From Paucidesulfovibrio sp036541255 (GTDB lineage: Bacteria; Desulfobacterota; Desulfovibrionia; Desulfovibrionales; Desulfovibrionaceae), in NCBI GenBank assembly GCA_036541255.1, contig JAZHDD010000040.1, positions 122,115-186,114 on the forward strand: a stretch of 64,000 bases of DNA, in the 5' to 3' direction. A model generated the notes under the pieces. The model saw nothing but the letters and a program-made list of their open reading frames with translations. It did not search any database and had not been told where the DNA came from. Below, piece by piece: positions 15,712 to 24,513 of the stretch. Position numbers and translations under genes: made by a program. Within the stretch, counting starts at the first letter, position 1. Every line of letters begins with the position of its first letter.

Positions 15712-15755
15712 TTGACAAGAGAGTCCTTCTTGGTGAATGTGAATTCACATTCACC
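15712..15755 (+). promoter_or_regulatory. TetR operator: perfect 24-bp palindrome with upstream TTGACA
   Basis: Positions 15732-15755 form a perfect palindrome with half-site GGTGAATGTGAA, centred on GAATTC. A TTGACA (15712-15717) stands 14 bases upstream, so the palindrome covers the place where the -10 region should be. It lies 20 bases before the start of the TetR-type gene, consistent with autorepression and with control of the efflux operon behind it. The -10 itself is poor (GAATGT at 17-base spacing). Confidence 0.75.
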
Positions 15756-15774
15756 TTTGGGAGGCAAAAGTACG

Positions 15775-16413
15775 ATGCAGGAAAGAGGCACTTGGCGCAT
15801 GGACACCGAGAGTCGTCAGGAGCAGATTGCCCGGGCAGCACTCAAAATCGCAGAGAACGGCATCCGGGCCGTGACAGTGAGCCGCGTGTCCGAGGCCGTG
15901 GGCATGGTGCCTTCGGCTTTGTATCGCCACTTCCGCAACAAGGACGAGATTCTCAAGGCCGCGTTCGGACTGCTGCGGAACATGCTTCTCGCGAATTTGG
16001 AGCATGCCGCCCTTGCACAGGATTCCCTGGTCGGGCTGGAACGTTTCTGGCGACGCCATCTCGCCGTTATCCGCGAATACAAGGCCGTGCCCCGCATCCT
16101 TTTTTCCGATGACATCGCTTCGGACCAAAGCCCCATCCGCCCGCTGCTCGTGCAGGGCCAGGACGACATGATCCAGGGGCTTTCCTCCATCATGGCCCTC
16201 GGCCAAAAGTCCGGAACCATCCGCAACGACGTGCCCGCCCGCGATCTCTCGATCCTTTTTCTCGGGCAAATGCTGCTCCCGGCCTACATGCACTTCCTGC
16301 GACGCGGTGAATTCGACCTGGAAGGCCACGTCGAACGCAATTGGAACATCTTCCGCCAAACCCTGACCCAACATCTGCTGCAAACGGAGGACCCGGCATG
16401 CGCAAACAAATGA
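15775..16413 (+). CDS. TetR/AcrR-family transcriptional repressor
   Basis: A 212-residue regulator. The N-terminal DNA-binding domain spans about residues 14-60: QIARAALKIAENGIRAVTV, then SRVSEAVGMVPSALYRHF with the typical L-Y-x-H-F end and KDEILKAAF. The remainder is the helical ligand-binding part. I chose ATG 15775 because GGGAGG lies 9 bases before it; an ATG 24 bases later is possible. Its operator is likely the 24-bp palindrome just upstream. It overlaps the lipoprotein gene by 16 bases and heads the TetR-MFP-ATPase-permease operon, so it presumably senses a toxic compound exported by it. Confidence 0.9.
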   Translation: MQERGTWRMDTESRQEQIARAALKIAENGIRAVTVSRVSEAVGMVPSALYRHFRNKDEILKAAFGLLRNMLLANLEHAALAQDSLVGLERFWRRHLAVIREYKAVPRILFSDDIASDQSPIRPLLVQGQDDMIQGLSSIMALGQKSGTIRNDVPARDLSILFLGQMLLPAYMHFLRRGEFDLEGHVERNWNIFRQTLTQHLLQTEDPACANK

Positions 16414-17372
16414 CCCCGCGCCTCTTTCCTGTCCTGGCCCTGCTGCTTGCCTTGCTTGGCGGCTGCACAGGGGAAAGCGATCTGCTGCAAGGGTATGTCG
16501 AGGGAGAATATGTGCTCGTGGCCGCCCCCTTGTCCGGACGCCTGGAGACACTACACGTCCGGCGCGGACAGGAAGTGCAGGCCGGACAGGCGTTGTTCGA
16601 TCTGGAATCTGCTTTTGAGGCCGCAGCTGTGTCCGAGGCCGAGCAAAATTTGCTCCGAGCCGAACTGACCCTGACGGACAAATCCAAAGGAGGCAGACCG
16701 TCTGAACTCGCATCCATCCGTGCCCAATTGGGCGAGGCCCAATCTTCCTTCAATTTTGCGCGCACCGACTACGAACGCAAGAAACGCCTCTTCCAGGAAC
16801 AAACCATTTCCGCAGACGAGCTGGACCGTTCCCGCACCGAATACAATCGCACGCTCCAAGCCGTCAGCCGGATCAAGGCCGAATTGGATACGGCCAAGCT
16901 CGGCGGACGTAGCGACGCTCTGGCCGCTGCCGAGGCCGAGGTGGAAGGAGCCCGGGCCAAGCTGGAGCAGGCCCGTTGGAACCTGAATCAGAAAACCCTG
17001 GCCGCTCCGAAGTCCGGCTTGATCTTTGATACGCTGTTCGAGCCCGGCGAATGGGTCGCGGCAGGATGCCCCGTGGTCTCGCTGCTGCCTCCGGAAAACC
17101 GCAAGGTCATCTTCTTCGTACCGGAAACCCGTGTCGGCAACCTGCGCCCCGGTCAGACCGTGTTGGCCAGCTTTGACGGCGCGGAAACGCCCATCCCCGC
17201 CCGCATAACCTATATTTCTCCAGAAGCGGAATACACGCCGCCTGTGATCTATTCGAGCGAGAACCGCGCCAAGCTGGTCTTCCTGGTGGAAGCACGGCCA
17301 ACGCCTGACGCCGCGCCGGGCCTGCGGCCCGGCCAGCCCGTGGACGTACGTCTGGAGAAGGCGGGGCAATGA
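16398..17372 (+). CDS. HlyD-family membrane fusion lipoprotein (YbhG-like)
   Basis: A 324-residue periplasmic adaptor. The N-terminal signal ends in the lipobox L20-G-G-C23, so it is probably a lipoprotein. VAAPLSGRLETLHVRRGQEVQAGQALFDLES is the first half of the biotinyl-lipoyl-like domain, residues about 75-190 form a long alpha-helical coiled coil (AEQNLLRAEL ... ARAKLEQARWNLNQKTLAAP), and the second lipoyl half follows with GLIFDTLFEPGEWVAAG. It should link the ABC permease of the same operon to an outer-membrane channel. Its stop overlaps the ATPase start by 4 bases. Confidence 0.88.
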   Translation: MRKQMTPRLFPVLALLLALLGGCTGESDLLQGYVEGEYVLVAAPLSGRLETLHVRRGQEVQAGQALFDLESAFEAAAVSEAEQNLLRAELTLTDKSKGGRPSELASIRAQLGEAQSSFNFARTDYERKKRLFQEQTISADELDRSRTEYNRTLQAVSRIKAELDTAKLGGRSDALAAAEAEVEGARAKLEQARWNLNQKTLAAPKSGLIFDTLFEPGEWVAAGCPVVSLLPPENRKVIFFVPETRVGNLRPGQTVLASFDGAETPIPARITYISPEAEYTPPVIYSSENRAKLVFLVEARPTPDAAPGLRPGQPVDVRLEKAGQ

Positions 17373-18310
17373 GCCCGAACAATTCCAACGCCCCTGTTAT
17401 CGACGTGCGCGGCCTGACCAAGATTTTCGGCAGCCGTACCGTTGTGGACAACCTGGACATGCAGGTGGGTCGGGGTGAGATTTTCGGTTTTCTCGGCCCC
17501 AACGGCTCGGGCAAGACCACCTTCATCCGCATGCTCTGCGGCTTGCTTCGGCCCGATGCCGGGACCGGTAGCTGCCTTGGCCTGGACATCCTCACGCAGG
17601 CGCGGGACATCAAACCCCAGGTGGGTTACATGGCCCAGCGTTTCAGCCTGTACGAAGATCTCACCGTACGTGAAAACCTGGAGTTCATGGCCCGGGTCTA
17701 TGGCCTGGAGGACGTGCGCGGCGAAGTGGATCAGACCATCGAACGTATGGGCCTGGAGCGGTACGTGGACAATCTCGCGGGATCGCTTTCCGGCGGCTGG
17801 AAGCAGCGGCTGGCCCTGGGAGCCTGCACCCAGCACCGGCCCCGGCTGCTTCTGCTCGACGAGCCCACAGCGGGCGTGGACCCGGGCGCGCGCCGGGACT
17901 TCTGGGACGAGGTACACAAACTTGCGGGCGAGGGGCTAACGGCCTTGATTTCCACGCACTACATGGACGAGGCCGAGCGTTGCCACAGGCTGGCTTACAT
18001 CGCCTACGGCAAACTGCTGGCTCAAGGTCCGGTGGAACAGCTCGTGCGCGATTCCGGCCTGATCACCTGGGCTGTCCGCTCCACGGATAACGACGCCGAG
18101 GCCGTATTTCAGCTTTCCCGCCGACTGGACAAGGAACCGGGGGTGCAACAGGTCGTGGCCGTGGGCACCATGCTCAATGTCTGCGGCCGGGACGCAACGG
18201 CCCTGGCCGCACTGCCCGCACGGTTCAACAACGGCTACACCTGGACTCCTGCCGAAACCAGCCTGGAAATGGTCTTCATCGACATGATGCGCAACGCCGA
18301 GGTGAACTGA
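17369..18310 (+). CDS. ABC transporter ATP-binding protein (multidrug/ABC-2 type)
   Basis: A 313-residue ATPase with one nucleotide-binding domain: Walker A GPNGSGKTT (about residue 43), signature LSGGWKQRLALG (about 140), Walker B LLLLDEPTAGVDPGAR, and the switch His in LISTHYMDEAERC. The sequence resembles one half of YbhF, which is a fusion of two such domains, so here the protein would act as a homodimer. The C-terminal 80 residues are a regulatory extension usual for ABC-2 drug or polysaccharide exporters. It overlaps the upstream adaptor gene (ATGA) and is one base from the permease gene. Confidence 0.92.
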   Translation: MSPNNSNAPVIDVRGLTKIFGSRTVVDNLDMQVGRGEIFGFLGPNGSGKTTFIRMLCGLLRPDAGTGSCLGLDILTQARDIKPQVGYMAQRFSLYEDLTVRENLEFMARVYGLEDVRGEVDQTIERMGLERYVDNLAGSLSGGWKQRLALGACTQHRPRLLLLDEPTAGVDPGARRDFWDEVHKLAGEGLTALISTHYMDEAERCHRLAYIAYGKLLAQGPVEQLVRDSGLITWAVRSTDNDAEAVFQLSRRLDKEPGVQQVVAVGTMLNVCGRDATALAALPARFNNGYTWTPAETSLEMVFIDMMRNAEVN

Positions 18311-18311
18311 G

Positions 18312-19457
18312 ATGCCCAGTCTGCTCCGCCGCTTCTCCCTCGCCCGTTTCCTGGCCGTCGTTCGCAAGGAATTCGTGCAGATGCGCCGCGACAGGCTGAC
18401 CTTTGCCATGATGATCGGCATCCCGATCATGCAGCTGGTGCTCTTTGGCTACGCCATCAACTCGGACCCGCGCCATTTGCCCACCGCCGTGCTTTCGGCG
18501 GACAATTCCCCCTATTCCCGCGCCGTGCTCGCGGCCATGCGCAACAGCGGCTATTTCGAAGTGCGCACCCTGCCCGAAACCCGCGAGGAAATGGCCAGAC
18601 TGCTGGAACAAGGCGAAATCCAGTTCGGCGTGACCATTCCTGAAAACTTTTCCCGCAACCTGTTGCGCGGAGACAGGCCCGTGCTCCTGGTGGAGGCGGA
18701 CGCCACCGACCCAGTGGCCACGGGCGGCGCGCTCAAGAACCTGCCTCAAATCGTGGACAAGGGGCTGGCACGGCTCCTGGACGGTCCGCTGCACGCGCTG
18801 CCAAGCCAGCCCGGCCCGGTGGAACTGCGCATGCACGCCGAATACAACCCCGAGGCCATCTCCCATTACAACATCGTGCCGGGCCTCATGGGCGTGATCC
18901 TGACTCTGACCCTGGTCATGATCACCTCTCTGGCCATCACCCGCGAACGCGAACGCGGCACCATGGAAAACCTGCTGACCACGCCTGTGCGGCCCCTTGA
19001 GGTCATGCTCGGCAAGATCCTGCCTTACATCATGGTGGGCTATATCCAGGTGCTGCTGATCCTGGCGGCGGCCAAGTTGCTCTTCGGCGTACCCATGCAC
19101 GGCTCCATTGTCCTGCTGCTCCTGCTGACCCTGATTTTCATCGGCGCGAACCTGAGCGTAGGCGTGACCGTGTCCACCGTAGCCCGCAACCAGCTCCAGG
19201 CCGTGCAGATGTCCATTTTCTTCTTCCTGCCCTCGCTGCTGCTCTCCGGCTTCATGTTCCCGTTCCGGGGCATGCCCCAATGGGCGCAATATATCGGCTC
19301 GGTCCTGCCCCTGACGCACTACCTGCGTTTGGCCCGCGGCATCCTGCTCAAGGGCAATGGCCTGGAGACCTCGCTGGTCCACGCCTGGCCCATCCTGCTT
19401 TTCTGGGCCGTGGTGGTGGCGGTGGGACTGAAGCGCTTCCGCCAGACCCTGGATTGA
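18312..19457 (+). CDS. ABC-2 type permease (YbhR/YbhS-like)
   Basis: A 381-residue membrane protein with the ABC-2 layout: one N-terminal membrane helix (MMIGIPIMQLVLFGYAIN, about residue 33), a periplasmic domain of about 130 residues, then five C-terminal helices starting at GLMGVILTLTLVMITSLAI. The conserved RERERGTMENLLTTPVRPLEVMLGKI loop (about 210) is the ATPase contact. E. coli has two different permeases (YbhS, YbhR); only one is present here, so it likely homodimerises. It should export the compound sensed by the TetR protein. The substrate is unknown. Confidence 0.9.
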   Translation: MPSLLRRFSLARFLAVVRKEFVQMRRDRLTFAMMIGIPIMQLVLFGYAINSDPRHLPTAVLSADNSPYSRAVLAAMRNSGYFEVRTLPETREEMARLLEQGEIQFGVTIPENFSRNLLRGDRPVLLVEADATDPVATGGALKNLPQIVDKGLARLLDGPLHALPSQPGPVELRMHAEYNPEAISHYNIVPGLMGVILTLTLVMITSLAITRERERGTMENLLTTPVRPLEVMLGKILPYIMVGYIQVLLILAAAKLLFGVPMHGSIVLLLLLTLIFIGANLSVGVTVSTVARNQLQAVQMSIFFFLPSLLLSGFMFPFRGMPQWAQYIGSVLPLTHYLRLARGILLKGNGLETSLVHAWPILLFWAVVVAVGLKRFRQTLD

Positions 19458-19531
19458 CCCCGCCCCAACGACTGCTCGTCGCGATACGAGCCACCCCTTG
19501 CCACGGCCCGCGCCTGGGGCTATGAACCCTC

Positions 19532-21889
19532 ATGCCTGAGCAAGCCATTCGCCGCCGCTTCATCGTCAATGGACAAGTCCAGGGCGTGGGATTCCGGCCC
19601 TTTGTCTATCGCATCGCCCTGGCCCGCAACCTGACCGGCAACGTGCGCAACACCTCCGAGGGCGTGGTCATCGAGGTGCAGGGCCCTGAAGATGACGTGG
19701 ACGCATTCGGCCACGACCTCGTGCAGACCCTGCCGCCTCTGGCGCGCATCATGGACCTGCGCCAGGAGGACGTGCCCGGCAGCCCGGACGAATCGTCCTT
19801 TGAAATAAAAGCCAGCAGCGGCGGCCACGGCCACAACGTGCTCATCAGCCCGGATACGGCCACCTGCCCGGACTGTCTGCGGGACATGGCCGCCCCGGAC
19901 AACCGACGCTACCGCTATCCCTTCACCAACTGCACCAATTGCGGTCCACGCTACACCATTACCCGCTCCATTCCCTACGACCGGCCTGCCACGTCCATGG
20001 CCTGCTTTCCCATGTGCCCTGACTGTCAGGCCGAATACGAGAATCCCCTGGACCGCCGTTTCCATGCCCAGCCCAACGCCTGCCCTGTCTGCGGCCCCAA
20101 GGTTTGGCTCACGGACAAGACGGGCGCGCATCTGGCCGAGGGCGACGCGGCCCTGCAACGGTTGGCCGCGCATCTGGCCGCGGGCGGCGTGGCCGCCATC
20201 AAAGGTCTGGGCGGTTTCCATCTGGCCTGCGACGCCACGAACCAGACTGCCGTGGCCGAACTGCGCAAACGCAAGCACCGCCCGGCCAAACCCCTGGCCA
20301 TCATGGTCCCGGACCTGGACACGGCCCGACGGTTTGCGGGCATCTCCGCGCCCGAGACCATGCTGCTCCAGGGCCGGGAGCGGCCCATCTGCCTGCTGCG
20401 CAAGCACGAGCCCTGCCCTGCGGCTCCAGGCGTTGCCCCGGACACAACGCACATCGGCGTGATGCTGCCCTACACGCCCCTGCACCATGTGCTGTTCGAA
20501 CATCTTTCCAGCCTTGCGGCCCTGCCCGCCCTGGTCATGACTTCGGGCAACATGAGCTCCGAACCCATCTGCCTGGGCAACCGCGAAGCCCTGGCCCGGC
20601 TCGGCAACATCGCCGACCTGTTCCTGCTGCACGACCGGGATATTCTGATCCGCACGGATGACTCCGTGGTGCGCATACACCCGGACAACGGCGAGACGTT
20701 GTTCATGCGCCGGGCGCGCGGCTACACGCCTTCGCCCGTATTTCTCGCTCCGGCTCCGGAAAAAAGCGACGCACCCTGCGTGTTGGGCCTGGGCCCGGAA
20801 CTGAAGTGCACGCTCTGCCTGACCAAGGGAGACCAAGCCTTTCCGTCCCAGCACATCGGGGACATGGAAAACCTGGAGACCCTCGGCTTCCACAAGGAAA
20901 TCAACGCGCATTTGCAGGACATCCTCCAGGTCCGGCCACGACTCATCGTGCGCGACCTGCACCCGGACTACATGACCAGTCGGCTGGCCGAAGAATTGGC
21001 GCAGGACGCACACGCACGAGGGGAAAACCTTCCCGTTCTGAAACTCCAGCACCACTATGCACACATCCATTCGGTGCTGGCCGAGAACCAGCATGCCGGA
21101 CCGGCCGTGGGTTTGGCCCTGGACGGAACGGGCTACGGCGAAGACGGCACCATCTGGGGCGGGGAATGTCTTTTTGTGGATTCAAAGAGCCTGGAGCACA
21201 AGCGGCTGGCCCACTTTTCCCCCTGCGCCCTGCCGGGCGGCGAGGCCGCTGTGCGCGAACCCTGGCGCATTGCCCAGGCCATGCTCTGGGAACTGGATCA
21301 GCGCGAACCCGATCTGGAGAACTGGAGCTGGGGACGCGAATATGCCCAGGCCGCCACATTCCTGCCGCAAATGCTGGAACGGGGCCTGAACTGCCCGCGC
21401 ACCACCAGTTGCGGACGGCTCTTCGATGCCGTGGCCGCGTTGCTGGGCCTGACCCTGCGCATCGACTACGAAGGACAGGCCGCCATTCTTCTGGAAGCGG
21501 CCCAGGACCACAACGAGACCGGAGCCTATCCCTGCGGGCTGCTCCTGAACGCCGAGCCCGCCGTACTGGACACGCGCAGCCTGTTCGCGGCCTGCCTGCA
21601 TGACCACGAGCAGGGCGAATCCGCCGGAGTCGTGGCCCGGCGCTTCCACTTGGGCCTCATTGCCGGGCTGGCCGACATGGCCGCCCATTTCTGCGCACGC
21701 GAAAAAACAACGCATGTGGCGCTCTCCGGCGGGGTCATGCAGAATCTGACCCTGGCCGTGGAACTGCCCGAAGCGTTGCACCTGCGCGGGCTGACCCCGC
21801 TGGTACACAATCTTGTGCCGCCCAACGACGCCTGCATTTCATTGGGACAGGCTGCCTGGGGCCGCCAAAAGCTGCTGCTCGACGGCTGA
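19532..21889 (+). CDS. hypF: Carbamoyltransferase HypF
   Basis: A 785-residue protein with all HypF domains in order: acylphosphatase (residues 8-95, with GVGFRPFVYRIA), two zinc fingers (CPDCLRDM and CTNCGPRYT; CPDCQAEY and CPVCGP, about 110-180), a YrdC-like domain with LGGFHLACDA and KRKHRPAKPLAIM (about 200-380), and a Kae1-like C-terminal domain with HHYAHIHSVLAEN, LDGTGYGEDGTIWGGE and ALSGGVMQN. It makes carbamoyl-AMP and passes the carbamoyl group to HypE, the source of the cyanide ligands of NiFe hydrogenase. The other hyp genes are not in the window. It follows the ABC permease by 74 bases on the same strand. Confidence 0.95.
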   Translation: MPEQAIRRRFIVNGQVQGVGFRPFVYRIALARNLTGNVRNTSEGVVIEVQGPEDDVDAFGHDLVQTLPPLARIMDLRQEDVPGSPDESSFEIKASSGGHGHNVLISPDTATCPDCLRDMAAPDNRRYRYPFTNCTNCGPRYTITRSIPYDRPATSMACFPMCPDCQAEYENPLDRRFHAQPNACPVCGPKVWLTDKTGAHLAEGDAALQRLAAHLAAGGVAAIKGLGGFHLACDATNQTAVAELRKRKHRPAKPLAIMVPDLDTARRFAGISAPETMLLQGRERPICLLRKHEPCPAAPGVAPDTTHIGVMLPYTPLHHVLFEHLSSLAALPALVMTSGNMSSEPICLGNREALARLGNIADLFLLHDRDILIRTDDSVVRIHPDNGETLFMRRARGYTPSPVFLAPAPEKSDAPCVLGLGPELKCTLCLTKGDQAFPSQHIGDMENLETLGFHKEINAHLQDILQVRPRLIVRDLHPDYMTSRLAEELAQDAHARGENLPVLKLQHHYAHIHSVLAENQHAGPAVGLALDGTGYGEDGTIWGGECLFVDSKSLEHKRLAHFSPCALPGGEAAVREPWRIAQAMLWELDQREPDLENWSWGREYAQAATFLPQMLERGLNCPRTTSCGRLFDAVAALLGLTLRIDYEGQAAILLEAAQDHNETGAYPCGLLLNAEPAVLDTRSLFAACLHDHEQGESAGVVARRFHLGLIAGLADMAAHFCAREKTTHVALSGGVMQNLTLAVELPEALHLRGLTPLVHNLVPPNDACISLGQAAWGRQKLLLDG

Positions 21890-21900
21890 AATTATGCATA

Positions 21901-21940
21901 AAAAAACGCCCGGCCATTGCTGACCGGGCGTTTTGCTTTT
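21901..21940. terminator. Bidirectional terminator between hypF and serA
   Basis: AACGCCCGG (21905-21913) pairs with CCGGGCGTT (21924-21932) around a 10-base loop. TTTT follows on the + strand and a run of A precedes it, which makes a U tract for the - strand. It sits between the convergent stops of hypF and serA. Confidence 0.88.
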
Positions 21941-21956
21941 TCTTTGAATACCGGCG

Positions 21957-23141
21957 TCAGATTGCGACCCGCACCACGCCGTCAATGGCGCGGAGACGTT
22001 CGGCCACGGCCTGATCCGGCTTGGTGTGGATGACGTACACGGTCTGCACCAGTCCGGCGAGCTTGCGGGAATTGTTCTCGCGGATATTCACGCCCATTTC
22101 GCCCAGAGCCGTGCCGAACTTGCCGAACATGCCGGGCTTGTCCTCGTGGGTGATGAAAATGGTGTAGATCTTCTGTCCTTCCTGCTCCACGGTTTCGCCC
22201 ACGTTCACGGAATTGCCGAAATCGCCGCGCCGCAGATAGCGGGTCACGACCTCGGCTATCTCCATGCCCGTGCGGATGCCCGCATTCTTGGTGGACGCGC
22301 CCAGATGGGCCGAAAAAACCACGTTATCCAATTCATGCAATTTGGTGGCGAAAGGATCGCCTTCGCGCTTGGGCTCGTTGGGATAGCAGTCCAGGGCCGC
22401 ACCCGCGATCTCGCCCGTGGACAGGGCCTTGTGCAGGGCGTCGATGTCCACATTGTTGCCGCGCGAGGCGTTGACCAGATAAGCCGTGGGCTTCATCACC
22501 TTCAATTCGTGCTCGCCGATGATGGCATCCTTGCCGCCCGTGTGCAGGCTCACGAAATCGGACTGACGTAGCAGCTCGTCGATGCTGTCCACATACTCGG
22601 CCTTGGAATCGATGGAATGATAGACATCATAGCCAAGCACCTTCATGCCGATGCCGCGCGCCTTGCCCGCCAGGGCTTGACCGATGCGGCCGCAGCCGAT
22701 GACGCCCAGGGTCTTGCCCTGCAATTCCACGCCCACGAAACGCTTCTTGTGCCAGACGCCGGACTTGAGGGTCTCGTGCGCCAGGGGCACGCGCCGGGCT
22801 ATGGCAAACATCAGGCCCAGGGCATGCTCGGCCGTGGCATTGGTGTTGCCGTTGGGTGCGAACTTGACGATGACGCCAAGCTCCTTGGCCGCTTCCAGGT
22901 CGATATTGTCCGTGCCCACGCCGCCACGGCCAACAATCTTGAGCCGTCCGTTGTTGCGTGTTCCCGCTTCCAGGACCTCCCGCGTGACCTTGGTGGCGCT
23001 GCGCACCAGCAATGCGTCATAGCCTCCGATCTCGCCCAGAAGGTCGTCATGGTCCCGTTTGTCGGTCTCCACGGTGAAGCCTTCCCGGCGCAGGTATTCC
23101 ACTGCCTGTTCAACCAGTCCGTCATTGGCGAGTATGCGCAT
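21957..23141 (-). CDS. serA: D-3-phosphoglycerate dehydrogenase
   Basis: A 394-residue D-2-hydroxyacid dehydrogenase that oxidises 3-phosphoglycerate to phosphohydroxypyruvate, the first step of serine synthesis. The NAD loop is GVIGCGRIGQALAGKA (about residue 144), ending with VLGYDVYHS. RGGVGTDNIDLEAA, ALDCYPNEP and FSAHLGASTKNA (catalytic His, about residue 280) are family landmarks. A C-terminal ACT domain (about 325-394: YTIFITHEDKPGMFGKFG) suggests serine feedback. It lies 14 bases downstream of an aminotransferase suited to the next step, so the two form a serine operon. Confidence 0.92.
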   Translation of the reverse strand: MRILANDGLVEQAVEYLRREGFTVETDKRDHDDLLGEIGGYDALLVRSATKVTREVLEAGTRNNGRLKIVGRGGVGTDNIDLEAAKELGVIVKFAPNGNTNATAEHALGLMFAIARRVPLAHETLKSGVWHKKRFVGVELQGKTLGVIGCGRIGQALAGKARGIGMKVLGYDVYHSIDSKAEYVDSIDELLRQSDFVSLHTGGKDAIIGEHELKVMKPTAYLVNASRGNNVDIDALHKALSTGEIAGAALDCYPNEPKREGDPFATKLHELDNVVFSAHLGASTKNAGIRTGMEIAEVVTRYLRRGDFGNSVNVGETVEQEGQKIYTIFITHEDKPGMFGKFGTALGEMGVNIRENNSRKLAGLVQTVYVIHTKPDQAVAERLRAIDGVVRVAI

Positions 23142-23155
23142 TGCCGTCCCTTTTC

Positions 23156-24292
23156 CTAAAGAGTTTTCAGTACGCCCTTGAGGGCTTCCAGATAGTCTGC
23201 GAGAAGCTCCGGAGTGATGTCGCCCATGTGGCCGATGCGGATGACCAACCGCCGCTTCTGTTCCTCAAGCAGGGCATTGAGCTTGCCGTAGCCGGGATCG
23301 AAGAGATAGCCCTTGACGCGCATGCTCTCCTTGGCCGCCTTGAGCTGCTTGATGCTCACCCCCTCGGGCACGAGCAGCGCGGTCACGGTGGGGGAACGGT
23401 GCCCCTCGGGAGCGAAGAGATCGAAACCAGGAATGCCCGCGGCCCACTGGGCCACTTGTTCGCGCATGGCCAGATGTCGGGCGAAGCGGTTGGCCATGCC
23501 TTCCTCTTCCATGATGTACTTGAGCTGCACGAACATCTGGTTGGCCAACGTGGTATTGGGAGTGCTCAAAGTTTGGAACTTGCGCGCCCGGCCGAGTTGG
23601 TTCAGGATGTCCGTGGCGTGGCCTTTGTTGGTCACGGATTTCGCCTTTTCCTCGGCTTCGGCGTGAATAAAGGCGATGCCGAACCCCGCGGGCAGGCCCA
23701 GGCTTTTCTGCGTGGCCGTGCAGTACATGGCCGCGCCGGACCCCTTGAGCCCAATTTCGGCCCCGCCGAAGATGGATACGCCGTCCACCAGGGGCATGGC
23801 CTTGTAGCTGCGCACCAGATCGCAAACCGGCTTTATGTCGTTGGTCACGCCCGTGGAGGTCTCGTTGTGGGTGAAGGTCACCACTGCGGGCTTGTGTTCC
23901 TGAAGCGCCTGTTCAAGCACGCCGAGGTCGATGGCCCGGCCGTAGTCAAACTTGAGCTGCACGGCCTTTTTGCCGTTGGCCACGGCCATTTTGTGATAGA
24001 GATCACCGAAAGCGCCCACGGAAACGTTGAGCACGGTCTCCCCGTCGGCCACCAGGGAACGGATCGAAGCTTCCATGCCGGAGGAGCCGGAACCGAGGAA
24101 CAGCACGGGGGTATAGTCGTCGCCCGCCCCGGCCAATTCCTTCAGCCAGCCCATGATAGGCTTGAAACGCTTGTCGTTCTCGCTGTCGCGGTGCCCGAAC
24201 TCGGGCAGGGTGCCTGCCTGGCGAACCTCTTCGCGGATCATGGTGGGTCCGGTGATGAACAGCTTCAGTGATGCGAAATCGTTTGTATTCAT
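23156..24292 (-). CDS. Class V aminotransferase, probable phosphoserine aminotransferase
   Basis: A 378-residue PLP enzyme of the alanine-glyoxylate / serine-pyruvate aminotransferase group. Landmarks are LFLGSGSSGMEASIRSL (about residue 61), THNETSTGV, PLVDGVSIFGG, CTATQKSLGLPAG with the Schiff-base lysine (about 193), and STPNTTLANQM. Its place just before serA suggests it converts phosphohydroxypyruvate to phosphoserine; enzymes of this class take that role in several lineages that lack a classical SerC. I start at ATG 24292 behind GAGGG; the open frame continues upstream without homology. A serine-glyoxylate type activity cannot be excluded. Confidence 0.82.
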   Translation of the reverse strand: MNTNDFASLKLFITGPTMIREEVRQAGTLPEFGHRDSENDKRFKPIMGWLKELAGAGDDYTPVLFLGSGSSGMEASIRSLVADGETVLNVSVGAFGDLYHKMAVANGKKAVQLKFDYGRAIDLGVLEQALQEHKPAVVTFTHNETSTGVTNDIKPVCDLVRSYKAMPLVDGVSIFGGAEIGLKGSGAAMYCTATQKSLGLPAGFGIAFIHAEAEEKAKSVTNKGHATDILNQLGRARKFQTLSTPNTTLANQMFVQLKYIMEEEGMANRFARHLAMREQVAQWAAGIPGFDLFAPEGHRSPTVTALLVPEGVSIKQLKAAKESMRVKGYLFDPGYGKLNALLEEQKRRLVIRIGHMGDITPELLADYLEALKGVLKTL

Positions 24293-24484
24293 GAATCCCT
24301 CGCTCGTATTTGTGGCGGATTGCGAATCGCGTAAAGGACAATATCCATATACCCTGAACAGTTCCGTGTCCAGAAGATGCTTGTCTCTATTTTTTATTGC
24401 GAAATACTGAATTGTTATCAAGGACTTGTCACGCCCTTGCCAAGCGCCCCAGGCGAACCTATAGTCTCTGCTTTCCCGCTGTCA

Positions 24485-24506
24485 GGCGGGATTCCCGCCC
24501 AGGAGG
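24485..24506 (+). promoter_or_regulatory. Hairpin abutting the Shine-Dalgarno of the FAD/Fe-S gene
   Basis: GGCGGG (24485-24490) and CCCGCC (24494-24499) form a tight stem with an ATT loop, directly followed by AGGAGG (24501-24506), 7 bases before ATG 24514. It may affect ribosome access or be incidental. Confidence 0.4.
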
Positions 24507-24513
24507 ACGTTAC

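Noticed and set aside
19520..21094. 524-codon open frame antisense to hypF
   Set aside because: HypF domains cover the + strand entirely.
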